A DNA stretch of 53,432 nt from Nitrososphaerota archaeon (GCA_016200045.1 JACQFN010000014.1:1-53432); one strand, 5' to 3'. Counted from the first letter of the stretch, positions 16,593-24,715 are shown. Numbers and translations: made by a program. Notes: generated by a model from the letters alone, not told the origin.

Positions 16593-17771
16593 GTGAGGCA
16601 ACCGGATCGGCTGGACTCAAGGACTCTAGAGGCTCTTAACGCGCGGCTCCTGAATTCGCAATTTCTTTCTAGGAAAGCATCCGGGGCGCGTTCCGTCGTC
16701 AAGGTCTCGGAGGCGTGCTGCGGCATCAATTCGCAGGACTTCCTAGAGAGCTTCTCATCTTTTTGGGCCCGCGTGAACAAGTTCCAGGACTCGGACCTGT
16801 TCTCCGAGCTCAGACCCAGAGGTGGACTGGTGAGGACGTGGACAGTCAGAAGCACGATGCACATCATCTCGACCAAGGACTACTACGTACACGTGTTCGG
16901 TGGTCCTGGAAGGCGGTTCCGCCCCTGGTTCGACAAGGCAGCAAGGAAACGTGGAATACCGGACCGTGACTTCAGAATACGGTCTCTCTACGAACCGCTG
17001 CTCCACAGCATCAAAGGGCGTGCGGTGACCTCGAATGAGGTCAAACAGTTTATGGTCGAAAGGTTGGGCCGGCTGGGCCTGCCGAGCAGAATGAAGCTCA
17101 GTCGCGGATGGTCGAGCCAGCTATCGTACGGGCTGTCGTGGTCGGGCTTATCGGAGATGTCGAACCTCGGCCTTCTTGTCAACGCAGGAAGGAGGGGTTC
17201 CCAGAGCCTTTGGATGAGGGCGGCCGACTGGCTCAGCCCCGGACGAAGCGCACCAGACCCGGACCGGTGTTTCGTCGAATTGGTGCGGAAGTACCTTGAG
17301 TGTTACGGGCCTGCAAGTCGGGCCGACATTGTCTACTGGACCTTCCTCACAAAGGCAGACGTGGACACGGCCCTTGATGCCTTGAAGAAAGACCTGGTGA
17401 GAGAGGATTACAATTCCAGCGTAGATTACTACTCCTTCGGCGAATCCTCCGGTGGCCTTTCTGGGCCTCCCGGTCTTATCATACTTCCCGAGTTTGACAG
17501 CCTGATGATGGGCTACAAGGACAAGTCGCGGTTTCTGTCCCATCACAAGATCAAGAAGGTATTCTGGGGCCTGGGAGGGATAAACCGGACGATCCTCCTC
17601 GACGGGTCTGTTGCCGCGATTTGGAGAAAGAAGAAGGAACTAACAGGGATGATGGTGACCGTTGAAGCACTGAAGACTCTAACAACCCGTGAAAGAAGTT
17701 CAATCAGAGAAGGGTTTGCAGCCTACGGTGAGTACCTGAAGACCGCGGTCTCCGTCGAATTCAAGAATTAG
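16593..17771 (+). CDS. AlkZ/YcaQ-like winged-helix DNA-binding protein
   Basis: A 392-residue protein with a GTG start, preceded by a TATA-like GGATAAAG about 30 bases upstream. The pattern matches the HTH_42 family: NARLLNSQFLSRK, then GINSQDFLES in the position of the catalytic Q-x-Q/Q-x-D loop, RTWTVRSTMHII, and a C-terminal RTILLDGSVAAIWR strand pair. Related bacterial AlkZ and AlkX enzymes remove interstrand-crosslinked or alkylated bases. The residues around SQDF support a glycosylase role, but it is not proven. Confidence 0.7.
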   Translation: MRQPDRLDSRTLEALNARLLNSQFLSRKASGARSVVKVSEACCGINSQDFLESFSSFWARVNKFQDSDLFSELRPRGGLVRTWTVRSTMHIISTKDYYVHVFGGPGRRFRPWFDKAARKRGIPDRDFRIRSLYEPLLHSIKGRAVTSNEVKQFMVERLGRLGLPSRMKLSRGWSSQLSYGLSWSGLSEMSNLGLLVNAGRRGSQSLWMRAADWLSPGRSAPDPDRCFVELVRKYLECYGPASRADIVYWTFLTKADVDTALDALKKDLVREDYNSSVDYYSFGESSGGLSGPPGLIILPEFDSLMMGYKDKSRFLSHHKIKKVFWGLGGINRTILLDGSVAAIWRKKKELTGMMVTVEALKTLTTRERSSIREGFAAYGEYLKTAVSVEFKN

Positions 17772-17908
17772 GTCTCCGGGCCTAGCACCTCCACCTAGTA
17801 AGCTGGGTTCAAAGCATGTGCATCCGGGGTTTCAGACTCCAAAAACGGGAACCGTTAACTTGCCGGGGATTCGCGAAGTCGGGTTCCCGTCCCCGCATAA
17901 GTTACCAG

Positions 17909-17931
17909 TTCCGAAAATCGATCGGAAATTC
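17909..17931. repeat. Degenerate copy of the TTCCGA...TCGGAAATTC palindrome
   Basis: TTCCGA (17909-17914) and TCGGAAATTC (17922-17931) repeat the hairpin part of the elements at 19431, 19930, 20472 and 21252. The GCGGTCGCCGGGA part is missing here. It lies 28 bases beyond the 3' end of the FAD oxidase pseudogene. The 187-base gap (17772-17958) also has GC-rich inverted sequences near 17860-17895. Confidence 0.35.
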
Positions 17932-17958
17932 CCTTGGGACGGAGGAACGATCGGGCGG

Positions 17959-19400
17959 TCACGTCGTCTTCGCCGCAGGTTCGATGTTCTGGTTCAGACG
18001 GAAGAGATTGTTAGGGTCGTACCTGCTTTTCAGTTCCGCCAATCGATCGTAGTTCGGACCGTAAGCATCTTTGACGCGATCTTGGCCCTCCTCGCCAAGG
18101 TTATTGACGTAGACCCCGCGCTCGACGAACGGCTGCATCGCCTGCCAAAGCCCGCGTGTCCAGTTCACATTCTTGTCAGTATCAGCCGGATCATTCCAGA
18201 CAGAAAGAATGACCATGTCGTGTTGCTCGTACCGATGGGGAAACGCGGTCTCAGCGGGGCCGACACGGCTGGCCTCTCCGTGCATCTGTTGGAGCGCAAT
18301 TGCGGTCAGTGGGGAGGGCCTTTTTGTCGCGTACTCCGCGAGGGTTTCGATGGCCTCATCGCTCAAGGCACGACGCAAGAAGTTCGACTTCCAGTAATTC
18401 AACATCCCAGGCTGGAAGCCGGCGTCGAAGAGCGTCTGCACTTCCGTGTACTTGACGGGTTTGACCACGTCTGCGATGGGCGAGCCGAAATTTCGCAGAG
18501 GTGCGAGAACCCTTTCTCCCTCTTTAAGATCGCCAGAGTAGCAAACAACTATCGCCACCACCGGGTTGCCGTCAGGCGCCGTCAAGAGTCCGGCCACCAG
18601 GGCCAATTCGTCCGGGCATTCGCGGCTGAAGTCATCGTAGAAACGGAGAACTTCTCTGGCCTCTCCCATTTCGTGCAACACCATTCCGCCGAGGACCTTG
18701 CTCACGGGATGCAGCCTGTATTCGAAGGATGTCACGATGCCGAGGTTTCCGCCACCGCCTCTCAGGCCCCAAAGAAGGTCGGGGTTCTCGTCGGCGCTGG
18801 CCCTCAGGAAGCCGCCGTCCGCTGTCACGACGTCGGCCGAGATCAGGTTGTCGCATGCAAGCCCGAACCTTCCGTTCAACCAGCCTATGCCTCCCCCAGG
18901 GTCAGACCCGCAATGCCGGTCTTGGAGACTATCCCCAGGGTCGTGGCCAAGCCGAAAGCCTGAGTTTCACGGTCCAACTCTCCCAGAATGACGCCAGGGT
19001 CTGCCCTGGCCGTCCTGGCGGCGACGTCCACCCGTATGCTTTTCATCCCGGAAAGGTCGATCATCAGCCCGCCGTCGCAGACCGCCTTGCCCGCTACGTT
19101 GTGCCCGCCGCCCTTGACCGATACCAGTAGTCCGTTCTCGCGGGCAAAATCCACGGAGGCAACCACGTCGGCAGCTCCGGCGCACTTCGCAACGAGGCCC
19201 GGGTGCTTGTCGATCATGGCGTTCCACACCTTGCGCGACAGATCGTAGCCTTCGTCCCCTGGACGCAAGAGCCTCCCTCGCAGGTTTGATTCGAAAGCCG
19301 TTATCCTTGATTCGTCCACAGGTTTCCGTTCGAGGTCAAGAACTGGGTCTCGCGACACGACTTGCTTCGTCTGGGAAAGAGATTTCTTATTTAAAGTCAA
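17959..19400 (-). pseudogene. FAD-linked oxidase (BBE type), broken by a one-base deletion
   Basis: Two frames together make one protein of about 480 residues. The upstream part (19400 to about 18885) holds the FAD-binding PCMH domain: VVASVDFARENGLLVSVKGGGHNVAGKAVCDGGLMIDLSGM and GIAGLTLG. The downstream part (18879-17959) resumes with RFGLACDNLISADVVTADG and ends with the BBE motif YGPNYDRLAELKSRYDPNNLFRLNQNI. The family would have GGGxGW where the frame breaks. A run of five C on the plus strand (18893-18897) needs a sixth to restore it. This could be a real null allele or a sequence error. The covalent-FAD His is in GGGHN. Confidence 0.8.
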
Positions 19401-19430
19401 ATTTCGGTTGAGCCATGCCAGAATCCGGGA

Positions 19431-19470
19431 GGTCGCCGGGATTCCCGACCAGAAAAGTGGTCGGAAATGC
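19431..19470. repeat. tRNA-Gly-derived repeat, copy A
   Basis: GGTCGCCGGGATTCCCGACC...GTGGTCGGAAATGC. It starts like the tRNA-Gly 3' end seen on the minus strand at 23057 (GGTCGCCGGGATT) and continues into a palindrome, CCCGACCA...TGGTCGGAA. It lies between the FAD oxidase start and the 3' end of the small gene 19482-19826. The leading TGC of the other copies is not conserved. Confidence 0.55.
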
Positions 19471-19481
19471 CCCGGTTTCCA

Positions 19482-19826
19482 TCAGGAGTCGTATGCCATT
19501 ACTTGTTCAGGAAGCGGTCCGGATTGCGGCTGGCTGAAGTCGACGCCCGTTGCATCTTTCAAGCCGTTCTTGATCCAGATGTCGAACGGGTCCATCGACG
19601 CACCGAATTCGCTGAAGGTCTTGTTGAAATCGTCGGACTCTAGGTAGAAGATCAGCATGTCACCCATGGGGCTGGGCTGAATGAAGTCCCTCTCCATCGT
19701 GACTCCTGCTCTCTTCTGGGACTGGACGTACTCCTGCCACTTCTCTTCCTTCGCAGCCTTGAACATTTTCCTGATGGCATCGCTCTTGCCCGGCAGTATC
19801 GGAAGTGCCATAGCTAGTGAAGCCAT
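19482..19826 (-). CDS. Small alpha+beta protein, DUF6176-like
   Basis: 114 residues from ATG 19826; the frame continues upstream through copy B but without plausible protein sequence. The pattern (MALPILPGKSDAIRKMFKAAKEEKWQEYVQSQKRAGV, then DMLIFYLESDDFNKTFSEFG, then DPFDIWIKNGLKDATGVDF) matches small ferredoxin-like dimeric barrels such as DUF6176. The function is unknown. It is a stand-alone gene between two repeat copies. Confidence 0.55.
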   Translation of the reverse strand: MASLAMALPILPGKSDAIRKMFKAAKEEKWQEYVQSQKRAGVTMERDFIQPSPMGDMLIFYLESDDFNKTFSEFGASMDPFDIWIKNGLKDATGVDFSQPQSGPLPEQVMAYDS

Positions 19827-19929
19827 GGTGAACTCGATTGGACTTTGGGTAGATAAGCTCGATGGGGGGTCGAAATGTGAATTGGCATCGCCCCGACGAG
19901 CTGCATACAAATGAAAGAGAGCGCATGCT

Positions 19930-19974
19930 GTGCGGTCGCCGGTGCTTCCGACCAAGAAGTTGGTCGGAAATTCA
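19930..19974. repeat. tRNA-Gly-derived repeat, copy B
   Basis: GTGCGGTCGCCGGTGCTTCCGACCA, then a 5-base loop, then TGGTCGGAAATTCAT. The stem TTCCGACCA/TGGTCGGAA is perfect (9 bp). The first part is the tRNA-Gly acceptor end. It is 16 bases from the 3' end of the membrane protein gene at 19990. Confidence 0.6.
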
Positions 19975-19989
19975 TGAGAGAATATGAAC

Positions 19990-20352
19990 CTAGGCAGCTG
20001 GGTTGTTTGGGAAGAACCTTCTGTATGACATAAGTTGCCCCAAAACAAAAACCAATGCAAACACTAGGGGTGGAGTGGATCCACTACCGGCAAAGTTGAC
20101 GATTTCGACTACGGGCAAGTACCACAACGTATACCAAGCCCACACCTCGCCACTGCGGTAACTTTCCACAGTGATGGCCAATCCCAACAGATAGAGTCCG
20201 ACAACTGTAGCCGTCTGGCCCTCAAGTCCACCACTAGGCACCAGACCCGCTGCCCGAAGTCCTAAGCTCGCAAGGATGTGGAAACCACAGACGCCTGCAA
20301 TAAGAAGCCAGGCATACTTTTCGTATTGTCTTTCCACCTCGGACGAACCCAA
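19990..20352 (-). CDS. Small multi-pass membrane protein
   Basis: A 120-residue protein with three or four hydrophobic helices (YAWLLIAGVCGFHILASLGL; TATVVGLYLLGLAITV; VWAWYTLWYLPVVEIVNF; VFALVFVLGQLM). No recognised family or catalytic residue. It is a single gene between repeat copies B and C and reads in the same direction as its neighbours 19482 and 17959. Confidence 0.55.
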   Translation of the reverse strand: MGSSEVERQYEKYAWLLIAGVCGFHILASLGLRAAGLVPSGGLEGQTATVVGLYLLGLAITVESYRSGEVWAWYTLWYLPVVEIVNFAGSGSTPPLVFALVFVLGQLMSYRRFFPNNPAA

Positions 20353-20471
20353 CTTTCATCCTCCAAAGGCCCTAGTATTTATTTCAGGATTGTGGCCCGA
20401 CCTTGTAACAGTGATAATGGAACAAGATTTCCCCTATGTTTGGGCAAGATTGTTTCGCGGAACAAGGTTTC

Positions 20472-20516
20472 TGTGCGGTCGCCGGGACTTCCGACTACAA
20501 ATGTGGTCTGAAATTC
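20472..20516. repeat. tRNA-Gly-derived repeat, copy C
   Basis: TGTGCGGTCGCCGGGACTTCCGACTACAAATGTGGTCTGAAATTC. The stem is less perfect than in copy B. An in-frame TGA for the following hydrolase (20509-20511) falls inside it, so the repeat marks where that gene loses its 5' end. Confidence 0.6.
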
Positions 20517-20535
20517 ATTAAAAGGCTTTGAACAT

Positions 20536-21129
20536 GTGGCATACACTCTAACGGGAATGGGAGAAAGAGTCCACCTTGCGTCGAAGGACGTCGGCATTGA
20601 AACCGCAATTCAAGACGTCCTGAACGTGATAAAGTACAACGACCTCGACGATTTCATCTTGGTAGGACACAGCTTTGCCGGCAAGGTCGTGGCAGCCGTG
20701 GCGGACTGCGTACCGAAAAAGATGAGGGTTCTCCTCTACTTGGACGCTTTTCGGCCTAGGAAGGTCAGAACACCGCAGGGAAGTTTCATCGATGCGATTG
20801 GTGCCGGTTTGACGATTCTTCTTACCGGGGAGATTCTTGACAGCACAGGAAAAGATGTTCGCGGCGCAGACCGCGAGTGGATGCTATCCAAGGCCACGCC
20901 TTGGCCCACGAAGTACGCTGGCGACCCGGTGACGCTCTCCGAGAACTTTGATTCTGTAAAGAAAGCGTACATATTCTGCACCGGAGGCGGCGACAATGTT
21001 GAGGAAATCCTGAAGGAGAAGCTCGACGGTCCTTTCAGAGTCATCGAATCAGGTCACTGGCCGATGATAACGAAACCCGATGAGCTCGTCGAACAGATGC
21101 TCTCTCTGGCCGGCGGCTCTGTGCCGTAG
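20536..21129 (+). CDS. Alpha/beta-hydrolase lacking its N-terminus
   Basis: 197 residues from a GTG start. The body fits alpha/beta-hydrolases of the type with TLTGMGERVHLA, DLDDFILVGHSFAGKVV (nucleophile Ser in GHSFAG) and a C-terminal GHWPM His. Family members have about 35 further residues at the N-terminus, with the LVHGAWHGGW strand and oxyanion loop. Here these are absent and repeat copy C stands in their place. It is likely non-functional or a truncated protein. The start codon is a guess: homology begins just upstream, without an ATG. Confidence 0.65.
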   Translation: MAYTLTGMGERVHLASKDVGIETAIQDVLNVIKYNDLDDFILVGHSFAGKVVAAVADCVPKKMRVLLYLDAFRPRKVRTPQGSFIDAIGAGLTILLTGEILDSTGKDVRGADREWMLSKATPWPTKYAGDPVTLSENFDSVKKAYIFCTGGGDNVEEILKEKLDGPFRVIESGHWPMITKPDELVEQMLSLAGGSVP

Positions 21130-21251
21130 CCATCCAACTCCCGCATCTCAGGAAATGTGAAGGTGATTCGAGGGCTGAGTTGGCGCTTCTTGGGTGCAAT
21201 TCCAAACGATCATCTCGTTCGGTCAAAAGGGACGCTGGTAGCAGGGTTAGT

Positions 21252-21302
21252 TGAAAGTAATGTGCGGTCGCCGGGACGACCGAACTACATGCAGGTCGGA
21301 AA
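21252..21302. repeat. tRNA-Gly-derived repeat, copy D, with tRNA 3' flank
   Basis: The first 25 bases (21252-21276) match 23046-23070 at 24 of 25 positions, that is, the 3' end of the tRNA-Gly gene plus 11 bases of its flank. The hairpin-type part follows (CGACCGAACTACATGCAGGTCGGAAAT). The two 25-base copies are direct repeats that bound the MFS transporter gene. Confidence 0.65.
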
Positions 21303-21465
21303 TCCTCGCGTGTATTTTTCTGCCTATTTCACGACATAGATGGCAATGTAGCCGGACTCTGGCAGGATGCTGCGAGATAACACGGGTTCGAGCTTCTGAG
21401 CCCGGACCCTCCTTATTTCCATGATCTCAAGGTGGAGGTTAGGGCTCGGCCCGTTAGGACTCGAC

Positions 21466-22635
21466 TCATTTGAGGTGCAAGAAGGCAGCTAATGCGACCG
21501 TGGCAAGAACTGCCGTGGCCAGACTATAGCCGAAGGCAGCCCCTGACGAAACAGAGTCCCACAAGAACCCAAAAACCACGTTCGCCACCAAGGTGCAAAT
21601 TGCGACGAGGATGTAGTACACCCCATATGCCGTACCCTTCAACTCGCTGGGAGTAAGCGAAGGGATTATCGCCCGCTGCAGGGTATCAGACGCACCAAGG
21701 TACAGACCATAGGTAAATGCAATTGCGAACGCGAATAGAATCCCGACTGTCAGGAAGAAGCTCATAGCGGTAGACAAAAGAAACAACCCAAACGGAACTA
21801 TCAGGAGCCTGGCCCTTCCAAACTTATCCGCAAGAACACCCACAGGTAAGCCGATTAGAACTGTCGCAAGATTGAGGGCAGCGTAAACAAGCGGACTAGT
21901 TCCTTCGCCAACGCCCAGAGCGCCGGCCTTAACTAGTACGAACGAGAAATTGTACGCTCCGATAGCGAAGATGCCCACGACAATCAAGTAGAATGTGAAT
22001 TTTCGGTTGAGGACCGCAGTTGCGTTCCTAAGGAAACTCGTGGAGCTCCTGGTTCCCCTACTATCGCGGACCAGCAGAACCAGCACGAAGACGCCTATAA
22101 CTCCTGGAACGAAAGAAAAGAGGAAGAGGCCTCTCACGCCCAAAAGCGGAATGAGCAGAAAAGCCAGTATCGGTCCGATGACCGCGCCAACTTGATCGAG
22201 AGAACGGTGCAAACCAAAAGCCTTACCACTATGGAGCTCATCTATCGAGTCACTGATCAGAGCATCACGGGGCGATGTCCTGACGCCTTTCCCCGCTCTG
22301 TCCGTCAACCTGACGATTACAGCGTCAGACCAACTGCTCGCTAGAGCGAAGAACGGCTTTGAGACGCTCGATAAGAAATAGCCTATCAGAACGAGCGGCT
22401 TCCGCCTTGCAAACCGGTCAGAAACGAACCCGGACACAACACGAAAAGCGTAGTTCAGCGAATCAGATGCCCCCTCCATCAGGCCTAGAAGTGCCTTGGT
22501 CGCATGAAGGTCGTTTATGACGAACAATGGAAGGACTCCCAGGATCATTTCCGTAGAAACATCCGTGAAGAGGCTGACTATCCCGAGGTTCACGACGTTT
22601 CGAAATCCCAGCTTGCGCCCCTCTTCGTTCTTCAA
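21466..22635 (-). CDS. MFS-family efflux transporter
   Basis: A 389-residue protein with 11-12 hydrophobic helices in two halves. The first half carries DRFARRKPLVLIGYF (MFS loop 2-3 motif) and RLTDRAGKGVRTSPRDALI, a motif common in fosmidomycin-resistance-like and related drug or metabolite exporters. The second half has GVLADKFGRARLLIVPFG. It is intact. It lies alone between repeat copy D and the tRNA-Gly gene. The substrate is unknown. Confidence 0.75.
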   Translation of the reverse strand: MKNEEGRKLGFRNVVNLGIVSLFTDVSTEMILGVLPLFVINDLHATKALLGLMEGASDSLNYAFRVVSGFVSDRFARRKPLVLIGYFLSSVSKPFFALASSWSDAVIVRLTDRAGKGVRTSPRDALISDSIDELHSGKAFGLHRSLDQVGAVIGPILAFLLIPLLGVRGLFLFSFVPGVIGVFVLVLLVRDSRGTRSSTSFLRNATAVLNRKFTFYLIVVGIFAIGAYNFSFVLVKAGALGVGEGTSPLVYAALNLATVLIGLPVGVLADKFGRARLLIVPFGLFLLSTAMSFFLTVGILFAFAIAFTYGLYLGASDTLQRAIIPSLTPSELKGTAYGVYYILVAICTLVANVVFGFLWDSVSSGAAFGYSLATAVLATVALAAFLHLK

Positions 22636-22878
22636 CTCAGTTTCCCACCAGACTCGCTTTCACGTCTGTTTTCTCCTCCGAGCTAAGGGACTGCTATCAA
22701 AGATATGCTTTCTGAAGAGCAAGCCCAGGGCCGTGTGCCTTGTTAGTCTTCGCGCCACAAGAATAATCTGACCGCGAGCCCGACTATTATGGCTGATAGG
22801 ACCCTACCACAGTTTCGGTCGGCCTTGGCGTCCATGGTGGCAGGTGACCTAATAGCTACACTACCCACAGTCGAGCCC

Positions 22879-22914
22879 AGCGGGAGAGTGATCAAGCCCC
22901 TTTACTCTCCCGCT
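22879..22914. repeat. 11-bp inverted repeat in a 420-base non-coding gap
   Basis: AGCGGGAGAGT (22879-22889) and ACTCTCCCGCT (22904-22914) form a perfect stem with a 14-base loop. The gap 22636-23056 lies between the MFS start and the tRNA gene. A TATA-like GCATATCTTTG on the minus strand (about 22704) may serve the MFS gene. A 64-codon frame at 22789 shows no protein character. The stem could be a terminator or an operator. Confidence 0.45.
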
Positions 22915-23056
22915 CCAGATTTACTTTACCATGAACCGTCCGCGCTCGCCGGGATTCCAGCACTGCATGGTGTTCAAAGGTAACAGAAAAGCAATTCTGG
23001 CAGCCGCCTCAATTTGATGCAATGGATAAATCAGTAAGGGTAGGGTGAAAGTAATT

Positions 23057-23149
23057 TGCGGTCGCCGGGATTTGAACCCGGGTTACAAGCTTGGAGGGCT
23101 TATGTCCTAGACCAGACTGTCCTCTCGGTGAGAACTGGACGACGACCGC
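23057..23149 (-). tRNA. tRNA-Gly(TCC) with an 18-base insertion in the D-loop
   Basis: On the minus strand the acceptor is GCGGTCG (23149-23143) with CGACCGC and discriminator A at the 3' end (to 23057). The D-stem is GTCC/GGAC, the anticodon stem TAAGC/GCTTG with loop CCTCCAA (anticodon TCC), and the T-arm CCGGG-TTCAAAT-CCCGG. T8, A14, G15, G18, G19 and A21 all fall in place once 18 bases (about 23117-23134; exact edges ambiguous) are removed, giving a 75-base tRNA. The insertion forms a TTCTC/GAGAG hairpin and looks like a non-canonical archaeal intron. Position 33 is C and not the usual T. CCA is not encoded. Confidence 0.85.
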
Positions 23150-23188
23150 ACGAGCGTCGAATTTCGCAGACTCTTTTTAATCGTTGGC

Positions 23189-23854
23189 TCAGTTTAGCGC
23201 CCTCTCAACCTCGTAGATCACACGGGCCGCCACGACGTGGGCTTCAAGAGGGGCGGGGTTCACTCTGACTAGGTCGTCGAGAACGCCCAGGACATCAGGG
23301 GAGAAGTGTCCGTGTGGGAACCCCCCAATGATCACGCAGGGAGTCTTGTGGGACGCCAGCCTCTTGCCGAGGTCGCTCAACTCGACAGGTTTTCCCTGAA
23401 CCGAGAGCCCGATGGCGACGTCGGGCCTGATGGTCTTTCTGATGAGTTCCTTCATTCCCGAAGGCTTCGCCCTGACCAGTCCCTGATCCTTCTCCCCCGA
23501 CAGGAGTCCTTCGACAAGGCTCTGGAAACGGAAGTAGCTCTTCGGAATCCTCGTCCTCTCGGCAATTTCCAGGACGATGTCGGGGTAGGTGTGGACGAAC
23601 AGCCTGACCCTTCCGTCAAGGTAAAGAGGGGTCCCGGTCACGCTGAGGATGGTCGTGTGCACGAGGTCTGGCCTCCCCCTCTTCTCCGGGTCTTTGATTC
23701 GCAGCATCGCAGAATGGTGGAGGCTTCGGTCGAGTAGAATGCGAGATGCGTCGACCCCCCGCCTTCGTGCGTCGTTTCTCACCGAAGGGTGGCCCCGGAC
23801 TTGCTCAGGGACGACTTCGAGCGCGGATTCGACCAGTACGAAGCTCAGAAACAC
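23189..23854 (-). CDS. nep1: Nep1/Emg1 rRNA pseudouridine N1-methyltransferase
   Basis: 221 residues from a GTG at 23854. It matches Nep1, the SPOUT-class enzyme that methylates a pseudouridine in helix 35 of small-subunit rRNA. Diagnostic stretches are FVLVESALEVVP at the N-terminus, ILLDRSLHHSAML, KRGRPDLVHTTIL, VRLFVHTYPDIV, RIPKSYFRFQSLVEGLL and the AdoMet knot CVIIGGFPHGHF. Its length is normal. It is divergent from the RNase P subunit gene, with only about 50 bases between the starts. Confidence 0.9.
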   Translation of the reverse strand: MFLSFVLVESALEVVPEQVRGHPSVRNDARRRGVDASRILLDRSLHHSAMLRIKDPEKRGRPDLVHTTILSVTGTPLYLDGRVRLFVHTYPDIVLEIAERTRIPKSYFRFQSLVEGLLSGEKDQGLVRAKPSGMKELIRKTIRPDVAIGLSVQGKPVELSDLGKRLASHKTPCVIIGGFPHGHFSPDVLGVLDDLVRVNPAPLEAHVVAARVIYEVERALN

Positions 23855-23905
23855 GGAGACCTCGGAGAGGCATGGTTATTTCGCTTTGTTGCTCAGGGTT
23901 CCCTC

Positions 23906-24217
23906 GTGAAGAACCGCAGGGCTGCGAAGAAGGAGGCCGCCGAGCTCGCAGCGAAGCTGACAGAATCTGCGGTGAAGCTGGCGGGGAAGGACCTCAATCT
24001 CGCGAAGGAGCAAGCTGCCATCGCCAGGCGGGTGAGGCTAAGGCACAACGTCCGGGCCGAGCCGTCGCTTAGGCGGTTCACTTGCAAGAGCTGCAAATCG
24101 CTGATAGTCCCCGGGGTCAACGCGAGGGTGAGGCTCGGCCATGGAAAGCCCCCGACTCTTCGAATTACATGTCTGGAATGTGGTCACGTAAATCGAAAAA
24201 TTCTGGGAACGCCTTAA
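23906..24217 (+). CDS. rnp4: RNase P protein subunit Rpp21 (Rnp4)
   Basis: 103 residues from the GTG at 23906. A helical N-terminus (AAKKEAAELAAKLTESAVKLA) precedes a four-Cys zinc ribbon, CKSCKSLIVPG and CLECGHVNRK, typical of Rpp21/Rpr2. It binds RNase P RNA with Rpp29 and helps process pre-tRNA 5' ends. The frame is open to 23789, but the extra residues overlap nep1 and do not fit the family, so the shorter start was chosen. It stands at the head of the ribosomal gene run. Confidence 0.85.
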   Translation: MKNRRAAKKEAAELAAKLTESAVKLAGKDLNLAKEQAAIARRVRLRHNVRAEPSLRRFTCKSCKSLIVPGVNARVRLGHGKPPTLRITCLECGHVNRKILGTP

Positions 24218-24221
24218 ATAC
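24213..24221 (+). promoter_or_regulatory. TATA box before the S19e operon
   Basis: CTTAAATAC at the 3' end of rnp4 is a good archaeal TATA box. It predicts transcription start near 24240, about 20 bases before the rps19e ATG. Confidence 0.5.
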
Positions 24222-24260
24222 GGTAGAGTGAGGCTGAGAAAATCCGTTTCGTGAGAGAGA

Positions 24261-24713
24261 ATGGTGAGTGTCCGAGATGTGCCTTCGCAAGTCCTGATCG
24301 GTGTCCTAGCGGAGCAGATGAAGGCCCTCCCCGGGATGCAGGAGCCGGAGTGGGCGAAGTTCGTCAAGACTGGCTCTCACGCTGAAAGGACTCCTCACGA
24401 GTCAGACTGGTGGTTCACAAGGGCCGCGTCGCTGATGCGGAAGCTGTACCTGCACGGGCCGGTCGGCCAGGGGGACCTTCGGCGGGCGTACGGCGGGAGC
24501 AAGGCGCTCGCCTACTTCCCCAAGCACCACAGGGACGCAGGCGGGTCCAACATCAGGAAGATACTCAAACAGCTCGAGCAGGCGGAGCTCGTAGGCAAGA
24601 CCCCGAAGGGCCGAATCCTGACATCGAAGGGAGTGGCGATGCTCGACAAGCTCAGCAAGGAGGTCTTCGCGAAGGTGGCGGAAGCGGACAAGTCGATGTC
24701 GAGGTACGGATAG
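24261..24713 (+). CDS. rps19e: Ribosomal protein S19e
   Basis: A 150-residue protein with the S19e pattern: SVRDVPSQVLIGVLAEQM, PEWAKFVKTGSHAERTPHESDWWFTRAASLMRKLYLHGPVG (the signature region, in the first half), a basic RRAYGGSK loop and a C-terminal winged helix (IRKILKQLEQAELV). It is a small-subunit protein found only in archaea and eukaryotes. First gene of the run with pdcd5, L39e, L31e, aIF6, prefoldin and FtsY, an order conserved in archaea. Confidence 0.95.
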   Translation: MVSVRDVPSQVLIGVLAEQMKALPGMQEPEWAKFVKTGSHAERTPHESDWWFTRAASLMRKLYLHGPVGQGDLRRAYGGSKALAYFPKHHRDAGGSNIRKILKQLEQAELVGKTPKGRILTSKGVAMLDKLSKEVFAKVAEADKSMSRYG

Positions 24714-24715
24714 TG

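Noticed and set aside
17818-18963. A 381-codon plus-strand frame over the FAD oxidase
   Set aside because: The minus-strand translation carries clear FAD-oxidase motifs; the plus frame is its shadow.
22789-22983. A 64-codon frame before the tRNA-Gly gene
   Set aside because: No promoter at the right distance and no protein-like pattern; it spans an inverted repeat.
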